A stretch of DNA of 64,000 nt from Leptodactylus fallax. Taxonomy: Eukaryota; Chordata; Amphibia; Anura; Leptodactylidae. Positions 12,601 through 24,600 of the stretch are shown here, one piece after another. Each line of letters begins with the position of its first letter. Position 1 is the stretch's first letter. The stretch lies in assembly GCA_947044405.1 (NCBI GenBank), contig CAMRHE010000206.1, positions 744,001 to 808,000 on the forward strand. Direction: 5' to 3'. Below the pieces are notes generated by a model. The model was given only the letters and a program-made list of their open reading frames with translations, searched no databases and had not been told where the DNA came from. The position numbers and the translations under genes were made by a program.

Positions 12601-15600
12601 CCCTACAAAAACCACTCCTCCATCTACCACTGCACCACCAACTACCTCTACCACCACATCAGCAACAACTACTCCCACAACTCCACTTACTTCTTCTGCA
12701 ACATCATCCACGACTACAACCCCCACAAAAACTACTCCTTCATCTTCCACTGTCTCAACAAGTACTCAGACAACTACAGTATCTACAGCTGAAACATCAA
12801 CAACGTCTATAACCCCTACAAAAACCACTCCTCCATCTACCACTGCACCACCAACTATCTCTACCACCACATCAGCAACAACTACTCCCACAACTCCACT
12901 TACTTCTTCTGCAACATCATCCACGACTACAACCACCACAAAAACTACTCCTTCATCTTCCACTGTCTCAACAAGTACTCAGACAACTACAGTATCTACA
13001 GCTGAAACATCAACAACGTCTATAACCCCTACAAAAACCACTCCTCCATCTACCACTGCACCACCAACTACCTCTACCACCACATCAGCAACAACTACTC
13101 CCACAATTCCACTTACTTCTTCTGTAACATCATCCACGACTACAACCCCCACAAAAACCACTCCTCCATCTACCACTGCACCAGCAACAGTTACTCAGAC
13201 GATTACAGTTACTACTTCTGCAACATCACCAAGGACTACAACCCATACAAAAACTATTACTTCATCTGCCACTGCCTCAACAACTAATCAAACCATTACT
13301 GCAACAGTATCAACTCCAAAAACAACATCAACTCTAAAAACTACACCAATACCGGGTTGTGGTAATCTGAAGGTGAATACATAGCAAAAAACATGTTTGT
13401 TTGTGTGTGTATGCAGGAAATGATGCCTATATTTAAGATGAAAAACATGATCTCCCTTAGAATGGTGTCACACACCAGGCTTTGGTGTGAAGAAAAAAAA
13501 AAAAAAACTGCAACAAAAAGACTTAGATAAAAGCCCCACGTTGCGGAAACGCAGCATTGTTGCAGATATTGCTGCATTGTTTTTGCGCCAAAGTCAGGAG
13601 TGGCTTGTAAAGGAATGGAAAATATAAAGGAAGCACATAGACATTTCCATTCTGTTAAATCTACTCTTGACTTTGGCTCAAAAATATGCAGCAAAAAATG
13701 CTGCATTTCTGCATCGTAGGGCCTTACCTTTAGGTAGATCCAGATGGAAGGAGAAGTATAACTCCTTCCTTTATATTTCCCCGTTCCTTTTGAATCCTCT
13801 CCTGGCTTTGTCTCGAAGCACTGTAGCAGAAACAGCAAAACTGCCATAAAAAGTCAGTGTGTGGTTTCAGCTTTTGATTTCAAATGGTCGTTGTGTGTGT
13901 CCAGTTTGTGATGGGATTGTTTGTCTGAACGCTTCCACCATCAACCTTAACAACTAAAATGCCTGAATGAGGGGGCAATTTATGTTTTTTAATTAAAAAA
14001 AAATAGCCCAGATTTGTTATGTCTTGTACTCCAGCTTTCTGGTGATTTTATGAACAAAATTGTGACTTTTTTCATTTCTGCGTAGCCCTCACCACTTTCC
14101 TGGAAAGGAAGCATGGTAAGGGCGTGCAGGGGGTTGGGTCATTGACTCTGCCATATTTATTGTCATTTACACCTTAAATCTGGAGTAAATGACTTTGGAA
14201 AATGTACGCCACATGATCTTGCAAAGGTTGTGCCTCATCATATGTGAGGTGCACCCTCCACCAGCTCAGGGGCTATAAAGACTTGCATTAATAATGCCAG
14301 TCTTCATAAATCTGCCCCAATGTGCAATGAGTTTACGCAACTTGTCTACTAATTGCTCAGAAGTGGACGATCATACCAAATATTGATAGATCATCAGTAT
14401 CAGATCGGTCAGGGTCAAACATCAAAACTCCAAACCGATCAGCTGGTGTGGTTGCCACAAGCCAAATACCAAATATACAGCTTGAAGCAGTCCTGCTCCT
14501 ATTCAAGTGAATGGGAGTGGGGTTGTAGTTCCAGGTGCCACTGCTACAGTGTATACTGTACACTGTACGAAGCCTTGGGTCTGTACAGTGTAGTGGTGGG
14601 GCCTGGAACTGCAGCCCCACTCCCATTCACTTAAAAAATGTTCAGATCCTGGACAACAAACAAGGTGTACCTGAATCCATTCTCCTGTATGAAGGTGTGG
14701 AGGGCACTTCTATGATACAAAGTAGGGTCCCAACCCTTAAATACAATTCGTAACAGACAGTAGTAATTTGATGCAAATGTGGTTCACCGATAGTGGAATA
14801 ACACGTAGAGTACTATATAGTAACGTTTCGGTCCATGTTTAGACCTTCATCAGACTCTGAATATATCGTAGCACAGGAATAGAGACTAATCTCCCTGTTA
14901 GTAGATGGATAGTATAGGAGCGGCAATTGGAATAGCGGATCTCTGCAGTAAACTCTGTTGCGAATTGAATCCATTTTCCAGCACTGATGCTTTCACTTTC
15001 GTGTAAGGCCTCCTTCACATGACTGTAATTTTGATCTGCAATTGTGGATCAAAGTATGGTCAAATTCATTTCTATGGGCCCATTCACACAACCATAGTTT
15101 TTGCGGCTGTGTGTCTGGGCCATAGTGAAGAGCTGCAGATTATGAAGCAGGTCCTATACCCGTCCATATTTGCAGCTTGTTCCATTCACTTAAATGTATG
15201 GGTTAGTAAAAAGCATATATGACACACAGATACCATCCATGGGTCATCCGTACCATTTTCACTGACCTGTACACTGAACGTGGTCGTGTAAAGGAGGCCT
15301 AAGCCTGGGTTTACACAGTGCTTTTTTTACTGAAGAGCTGAATGCAGCTTTTAATTGCAGTAATGCCTAATTAGCATTTCGCCTGCATGCTAGCAGCCAT
15401 TAAATTGAAATCTTCTGGCCTACTGGCCATACAGGTGAAATGTATTGTAACCTGTGCTTCTCATTACTGCAATTAAAAACTGTATACAGTTCTTTAGTAA
15501 AAAAAAGCACCATGTAAACTCAGCCTAAGTGATTAATTTATATATCCAGCTGAAGTTAAAGGGGTTGTCCCACGAAGCAAAAACTACAGGACCTCTCTCC

Positions 15601-18600
15601 CAATCCACATCCAAGATAATCGCAACCAGGCTGTATGTGGGCAGGACTGGTGGTGGTCAACGCTCCCATTATTTTCAGTGAGAGTGCCAGCAATAGCCAA
15701 AGTACAACACTCAGTTATCTCCAGCACTCCCATTAAAGTGAATGAGAGAGCCAACCGCCACCAGTCCCGCCAACATTCAGCCTGGCTGCGCTCTGTGGTC
15801 TGAAGTGACCCCAGAATATGATAGTAATTCCGATTTGGATGTTTTTGGGCCAACTGAAACTGCAGGCAAAGCTCGTAAATACTGTAATAACCGAAAGGAA
15901 ATAACCAAGGTGCACAAAAACACATCGCTTATTCACATTGATGGCCGGTTTCGGTTATTTTTTGATTTATCCCCCAGCCCTATCTGGGTGTGCTATTTTT
16001 GTGTCAATGAGTGTATAAGGTGTGCATGGTGGTACGCAATACAGATGTTATGTTTTGCTATTTTAACATTGCTTTCCTATATGCATAGAAACTATAAGTT
16101 CTTTCCTTTAACACAGGTAAATGAGACGTTGGAAATTGACACCTGTAGCTATGGCATATGTTTAGGATATGACGTGATTTCTGTATACGATGTGCCTTGT
16201 CCTCCTTTGAAGCCGCAGACCTGTGAAAGTGGAGCGACACCTAATGTCGAATTTTCTGATGATGGCTGCTGCTACCAATTTATCTGTAACTGTAAGTGAT
16301 ATGACTGGGTAACCTATTTTTATACAATGCAGGGACTTATGCAGTTATGCAGTAAATTCCTGTACCTTTTCCACATGTGTGTTTATGGATGTTGCCTTCA
16401 CTACTTTTCCTTTTTACTGAAACGCAGGGAAATCATGGCGTTCTTCATACTTTCTGAGGATTTTATAGTTGGTTAACAACCCAGTCAATATTTTGTGGAG
16501 GAGACTCAGAACATGATTGAAAAGGATTTTGATTAAATACATAGAATAATTAATAAAATTGGCGGTTAATATTTTTGGTCATGTGACCTTAACCGGTCCT
16601 ATCCAGAACATTCTTGTATAATAGTACCTATGTCGCAGCTGTGTCACTCTAGCATAGGTGCAAAAGGCACTGCTTTTCTGGACATATCAAGATTTATGTG
16701 TCACAAGATAGTTAGCTTTACAAGACAATATTGTTTGGTATTATTGTAGCACAAAGTGATATTCTATATGTGTCTATGTACTGTATGTCTACCCACTGTT
16801 ATGAAATGCAGCGGGTAAAGGACTTGGTTAGAATGTGGCAATATCGTATTGAATTGAAACCATGAGAATCTGAAGTCCATAATGAAATTTGAGCTAAGTT
16901 AAGGGTGGACATATCTGCACATCAGACAACTGACCACCACGCCTTTACTATATAGTGTGCTGAAAACAGTGCATAAAAACCCATTCCATACAGTGCATTA
17001 TACTGTTAAGCACCATATAATGCCCAAATAATAGGGCTATACATTGGTCAAATGATACTTTCATAAAGTTACCTAAAAAAACAATGGTATCCAGTACCGT
17101 CACACATGAAAAATAATACTTATTAAAGGGGTTATCCAAAACAATGATGCAAAGCTCTACTTCTTAGGAAGAGACATTGTGTCCATTGGTCACATGACCA
17201 TGCTGCAGATTAATCTCTTGTGTGCTTAGTCAGCGTGCTAGGCATGTTTTATACCAGCTAGCACACTGACACATTATTTTCTATGGCCCCATGTATTATG
17301 TTTTATGTATTATTAGTTTATACCACCTATTAGTTGGCTTAATTTGCGTCAAATTTCACACCAAAGTTTTAGCTTAAAACAGTGCAGTACTATTATTTCA
17401 TGCTGAGTATAGTACAGTGCTGTTCTGTATCAGACACAGGAGTAGGGACCCAGGACTAGCTGTAGGAGTTGGAAAATACTCCAACTACTGTAGTTTAACC
17501 CCCAGGTTCCATTATCAATAACCTTAGGGAGAAGGAGCGCCTTCCTTTCAGGTCCTCCCACACTGAGATCGCAGGTTTCTGAGGGGTTGGCATGGCAGCC
17601 AGGTGTCCAATCAACAGGGGTGCGTAATGCATCTTTTTTTGCTGGGCCAGATAAACTTTTTTTATATATTCCATTTTGGGTAATTGCTTTTAATTTAATT
17701 TTTTTTGGCCATTTTAATTTTTTTTCTTCCCACAACAGCATTCACTGCATGGGAAATATATTTTTATAGGTTTATAGTTTTTCGAACATGGAAGTGCTTT
17801 ATTTATTTAGGTTTATGTTTGTTTATTTATTTTCATTTAGAATCTAGGGAAAGTCTGTGAGATTAAAATTTTAATGTTTTTTATTTTTTTTTTTCATATT
17901 TTTTAAAAACTTTTTTTTATTTTTTTTTTATTTTTATTTTATCCCCCTCTAAGGAACTTAGGAATTTGTGATCAATAGCTTGTTTGCCCCATAGACTGCA
18001 ATATTACTGTAATGCAGTATATGGGGAAATTGCTCTATACCTGGTGGTTATGGCACACTCTCTGCTCCTAAGCAGGCGCTATATTTAACTATTCAGCATG
18101 TAAGGAAGGGGTTAAGGGCTCCAATTTCTCATGAAACCAATTCAAAACATTGTGACATGTTAACAATAACCTTGAAAGACTACAATTCAAACATAGCCAC
18201 AGGGTGTCTACATATAGACACACATACAATATTGTGAACCAATGTTGTTTTGAAAAGTATATTTTGACTGGTTGTAAATAACTTCTCTACTTAGATTGCA
18301 TTTTGTTTTGTTTTTTTTTAAGGACTCTAAAATCCTTTGAAGACCATGTGTATAGGGTATAAAAAATCTGTGAATTTTCAGTTCTTGTATAACACCATGT
18401 CTGATGAAGGAAGTTAGTCTTCTGAAAGCTTACTTATCAAATATACTCAGTTAGCCTCTAAAAGGTATCACCTGATTTCTTCACTCTTCCACTATATTAT
18501 CTCCTGTCAGACAAGAGGAAGGGTAAAGATGGACACATCTGTTTATTAGTTGGTTATTGCATAACTATTCATGGTCATTATTCCATGGTTTCTTTCAGGT

Positions 18601-21600
18601 GTCTGCAGTGGATGGGCTGGTCGCTTCTATGTCACGTTTGATGGAACTCCGTATCAGTACATGGACACATGTGTAGATGTTTTGGTACAACAAATTAATA
18701 AAACATATGGCGATTTTAGAGTGCTCTTAGATAGGTCCAACTGTCCACCAGATCCCAGATCCTGTCAACTTGCTATACTGATTGACTATAAAGGCCATTT
18801 GGTGAAGCTGACTAACATGAATAACAATATTGAGGTACATTTTTTTTTGCTGCTATATTCATGGTAGTAAAATGTTTGACTGTTAATAATGATGGACCCT
18901 AAATTGGCTCATATACATACATGCTCAGGTGAACCAAGTGTGTTTTCAGTGGTTTTCATCCTTACATTTAGGCCCCTTGCAGACGACCGTGGCAGTGAGC
19001 AGTGTACTATCCGTGTATATACACGGATAGCACACTGATCCATTCGTTTCTATGGGCCCATACACATGACCATGAATTACACGGTCACGTGTGCGGGCCG
19101 ACAGTTCGGGCCGCAAAATATAGAACAGGTCCTATTCCTGTCCTATTTTGTGGCCCTTGCTTCCGTGGCTCCTATTTATTTAATGAAAGGGGCCGTGGAA
19201 GCACAAGTCGTGCACAGGTGGCACACGGGTGACATCCGCATGTCCCCCGTGCTCCACCCGTGCTTTTAATTCACGGCTGCGGAAAAGCACATGGTCGTCT
19301 GCAACTATCCTTAGGGTGAGAAAGGCCTTGCGCCTCCTGGGCTATGTAGCAGGTGAGGCATATAGAGTCCATATCAGGTAGCATGTAACCAAAAGGATAA
19401 TCTGTACACCACAAACATATTCTATATAAAAGCAGTGTAAGTAGCGGCTCGACCTTTAAGAGAGGCAGCAATGAGTGGGATCATGCTCTCATTCCATGAC
19501 TCTTTCAATAAAAATAGTTATTTAGGCTAGTCCCCGGGGAATCTAACCACGGAAATCAAAGTTTTCAACCTGTTTAAGGGAGCCTTATTTCTGATATATG
19601 TATATCTCCGTCTGCAATATAGTATTAACTTTAATTTAAAATTCAGATATCCTGGTAGGGTCAGAGTTGTTCCAATGGGAAGCCATCCGTTTCTGTGCCT
19701 AGTAACAAAAAAAAAAAGTCAACTGAATTTTCTCTAAGACTTTGGGGAACTTTTAACTCTTTCCTGACATCTGAATACTGAATGGGAAATATGGCACATA
19801 CCACATATGGCCATACAAGGCAGGTGTCTATTTTCCATATAAAAAAAAAACTATAAAATGAAACATAAAATGCAAACCTTTATGGGGCTATTTCAAAGAA
19901 AAGTAAAAAAAAGTGATGGCTTTTGAAAGGAAGAGAAAAGACAAACAAAAATGAAAAAATGACTGTGTCAGAAAGGGGTTAAAATTATTATTATTGTTTA
20001 TTTATTATTATTGTTTATTTATATAACGCCATTAATTCCATGGTGCTTTACATTTGCGGATTTACATACAGTACACAAGATATACAAAACAGATAATACT
20101 AACAGTGACCAACTGGCACAGTCAGATAGAGGGCCCTGTCCTTACAGTCTATGAGAGAAGAGGGATAGAGATAGAAGGTGAGGGGAGAGGCTGTACAGAT
20201 GGTAGTGTGGTGACAGTAGTGTTATTGGAGGTTGTAGGACTTCCTGAATAGGTGAGTCTTCAGGGCCTTCTTGAAGCTTGTGACTGTGGGGGGTCAGTCT
20301 TATGTGTCTTGGTAATGAGTTCCAGAGTATGGGGGATGCACGGGAGAAGTCTTGGAGACGTTTGTGTGAGGAGCGGATAAGAGCAGAGCGGAGTAGGAGG
20401 TCTTTGGAGGATCGGAGGTTACGTGCGGGCAGGTATCGGGAGATTAGGTCGGAGATACTGTATATGGAGGGGGCAGGTTGTGGATGGTTTTGTATGTCAG
20501 CGTTAGTAGTTTGAACTCTATTCGCTGGGCGATGGGTAGCCAGTGAAGGGATTGGCAGAGGGGAGCCGCTGATGAAGAACGGGGGGACAGGTGTATTAAG
20601 CGAGAAGCACAGTTTAGGGTAGACTGGAGGGGGGCGAGGGTGTTAGCTGGGAGGCCATGGAGAAGAGTGTTACAATAGTCTAAGCGGGAGATTATGAGGG
20701 TGTGAACTAGCATGATGGTACAGGATCATGTTTGATCCAGTACCAACTACCCAGTCAACATAAATCCAAACGACCAACTAAAATATTTATTTCTCTTTGC
20801 AGGTGATATTTGACTCCGAAATAGTTTACCCAGACTTCATTACAAATGATATTATAATTACCGGCACTAGTTTAAAAACCGTTGTAATCTTAAACGAGAT
20901 ACAAGCCTACATCAGTTTGAGCGGAACAACTTTTGAAATAACGTTGCCATCTGCCCTATTCATGAACAATACCGAAGGACAATGTGGTATGTTATGCTGT
21001 AGGACTGCTATTACATTTTGGTTGGGTAAGGAGGGTTTTTTTTTATCTTTTTTTTCCAAAAATAGCAAAGCAGCAGGTAACACATACATAGAGTCTCTGT
21101 AGCATAAAAAAGCTAAAGCAGCACACCAAATCACAATGAAGAAAGTCTTTTATTCACCAATGTGCAATTTTCCCCCTGGAGAAAGGCCCCTTTTAGATGG
21201 ACTTCAAGGAATTTGTTAGTGGATGTAGTTATGCTAATATCTCGTGGGTTATTTTCCTTACTGGTGCTCCTGTAAAGCTGAAGACTGAGTTGAAGGTCTG
21301 TTTGATATCACAAAATAAGGCAAGTTGGGGCCAGTGGGTTAGATTTGCAGTAGTACATAAAAATCTTTTACTATACATGTATTACACATTAACATGTCAT
21401 GGGATGATGGATACTCTTGTATTGTTTCATCAACACATTTAAAGGAGTTGTGCCATTATAGACAGTTATCCCCACAGTTAGAAGATTTTACTTTACTACA
21501 CACGTAGTGCTCGTCGTCCCTCTCTCACAGATAACAGGAGCCATGTTTCTACTGTCCCCTTGGCATAGACGGTCTTACTACATCTCTCACATTAGGCTCA

Positions 21601-24600
21601 CTCTGACTCACAGGTGTCTCTACAGCTCACCACACTGTGTCACACTCTCTCTCGTTTGGCCGCCAAGCACCCCAGCAATAAAGCTATACCCACTAGGCGT
21701 CATCAAAAATGTGTGACATTGCTACACTGCATGGCTAGGAACTAGGATCATCCCCTACTTTGACACTCCTGATTCTCACTGGCCACAGCTGACCACCAGA
21801 CCATACAGTCATAACCTAAGGGTTAACCCATGTGGGTATCCTAGCAACACAGGTAACATGGCCTTCACATACTGATAAGGACATTATGGCCCCCAGCAGC
21901 AAGCTTGACCAGCTACAACATATTTGTCATCAGCAACATCCAGGACATTAAGCAATTTCACATACTTAAAGGGGCTTTCCAGGCTAAAAACATTTATGAC
22001 CAATCCTAAGAATAGGTTGTCAATACCAAAGCGGTGGGAGGCCTACACCGGAGACCTCCACCATATAGCTGTTCTCAGCAGCTGACATGTAGAGAATGAA
22101 GTAGGAAGCAGATCTTTGTGTAGTGGCCAGATCAGGTACTGTACATCAGCTCCTATTTGAATGAGACCTACACTGCAGTGAATCAGTTCCGCCACTACTC
22201 AGAGAACAGCGCTGTCTACTTAAAACTTGGAAATGACAGAGACTGCCTCAAGTGGTGTCCAGCAAAGCATGCTTCTGAATACATATCACATGACCATAGT
22301 GTCTGACATCACAGTGAGTCATTTTGTCCATACTGGACTTTTTCAAGGCCAAGCTGGGCCATGATCATATAAAACATCCTCTGCTTATCCTCCATATGCG
22401 GATTTTGAAAATGGCAGTGACTGCTGCTTACAGATACATATAACATGACCATAGTGTCACACTGATGCATTTCATGCATTGCAGATTTTCTCAAGGTATG
22501 TATGTATGGACAGGCCATACCTGTTATATAAAGGGGCAGGAATTTAAAGGAACACACACAAAAACATCTTCCAGTGTAACAAAATCAAGTGCTTGTAAAA
22601 TCCACAAATCATCCCCATATAAGTAAAGATATAATAGATATATATATATATATCCACATGGATTCTTTTTGCAATAAATTCCTATCTCTATCACCCCACT
22701 CTTGTCCTTAGGTACAGTAGCTGGTATATACCCATAAAGGAGAAACCTGATTTTTTGTGTACATTAAAGTGCACAGCCAAGGGCTTTTTGTCATCTCTCC
22801 TGATTTCATCCACATGTTCTCTAATGTGACTTTGTAATTCACATATGGTTTTTCCAATGTAAGCTTTATGGCAAGGACAAAATATCATATACATTACCAT
22901 AGAAGACCTACAGATGACAAAAGTCTTAACCTAAAACATTCTCCCAGAAAATCAGAACAGTTCCTTTCTTTTTTTTTACATACCTATACATACTGCAGGC
23001 CCTACATTACAACATGCCAGTAGAAAATTTTTTAAATCAAAGATTTCTCCTTGTTCCAAGTCCGATATATCCCTCTGATATTTACATTTTTTTCCCCTTT
23101 CCACTAACTCCTGTTGTTCTCTCTCTACTTCCCTTTGTATCAAGTAGAGATGTGAAATTCTCACAATATTTGTTTCAGACCCCAGATTATAATAAGTGGA
23201 GGCCCAGGGATTGTTAGTAAAAATAACAAACAGTTAAAGTCACCTCTCTTGGACATCCTTACAGTGTCGAGATTCCCCTGGCATCCTCTTCCGGCCTCTG
23301 GCATCAGCAGTCATGTGAGTCGCACTAATGTTGTAACGTGGTTGACTCCCGGGAGTGGATGCCAGGGGGACCTTCAGATGCCACGAGGATGTTCAGGAGA
23401 GGTAAGGTAAGATGAGTATACAATGTCTTGCGAAAGTATTCGGCCCCCTTAAACTTTTCAACCTTTTGCCACATTTCAGGCTTCAAACATAAGAATATAA
23501 CATTTTAATTTTTTGGTGAAGAATCAACAAGTGGGACACAATTGTGAAGTGGAACAAAATTTATTGGTTATTTTAAACTTTTGTAAAAAATAAAAAACTG
23601 AAAAGTGGGGCGTGCAATATTATTCGGCCCCTTTACTTTCAGTGCCGCAAACTCACTCCAGAAGTTCAGTGAAGATCTCTGAATGATCCAATGTTGTCCT
23701 AAATGACTGATGATGATAAATATAATCCACCTGTGTGTAATCAAGTCTCCGTATAAATGCACCTGCTCTGTGATAGTCTCAGGGTTCTGTTTAAAGCGCA
23801 GAGAGCATCATGAAGACCAAGGAACACACCAGGCAGGTCCGTGATACTGTTGTGGAGAAGTTTAAAGCTGGATTTGGATACAAAAAGATTTCCCAAACTT
23901 TAAAATTCCCAAGGAGCACTGTGCAAGCGATCATATTGAAATGGAAGGAGTATCAGACCACTGCAAGTCTACCAAGACCCGGCCGTCCCTTTAAACTTTC
24001 ATCTCAAACAAGGAGAAGACTGATCAGAGATGCAGCCAAGAGGCCCATGATCACTCTGGATGAACTGCAGAGATCTACAGCTGAGGTGGGAGAGTCTGTC
24101 CATAGGACAACAATCAGTCGTACACTGCACAAATCTGGCCTTTATGGAAGCGTGGCAAGAAGAAAGCCATTTCTCAAAGATATCCATAAAAAGTCTTGTT
24201 TAAAGTTTGCCACCTGGGAGACACACCAAACATGTGGAAGAAGGTGCTCTGGTCAGATGAAGCCAAAATCGAACTTTTTGGCCACAATGCAAAACGATAT
24301 GTTTGGCGTAAAAGCAACACAGCTCATCACCCTGAACACACCATCCCCACTGTCAAACATGGTGGTGGCAGCATCATGGTTTGGGCCTGCTTTTCTTCAG
24401 CAGGGACAGGGAAGATGGTTAAAAATGATGGAAAGATGGATGGAGCCAAATACAGGACCATTTTGGAAGAAAACCTGTTGGAGTCTGCAAAAGACCTGAG
24501 ACTGGGACGGAGACTTATCTTCCAACAAGACAATGATCCCAAACATAAAGCAAAATCTACAATGTAATGGTTCACAAATAAACGTATCCAGGTGTTAGAA

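Noticed and set aside
10213..13176. Fourteen Val-rich minus-strand open frames of 64-65 codons, evenly spaced
   Set aside because: They are the antisense shadow of the 213-bp mucin repeat; ACA/ACC Thr codons read as GTN/GGT on the other strand and stops are rare by composition.
13341..13847. 168-codon minus-strand open frame
   Set aside because: Covers the end of exon 4 and two MITE copies; no domain and no splice support.
15742..16116. In-frame open sequence upstream of exon 5, tempting as a longer exon
   Set aside because: It is palindromic repeat sequence; TTTAACACAG at 16107-16116 is a good acceptor and its phase fits the donor at 13373.
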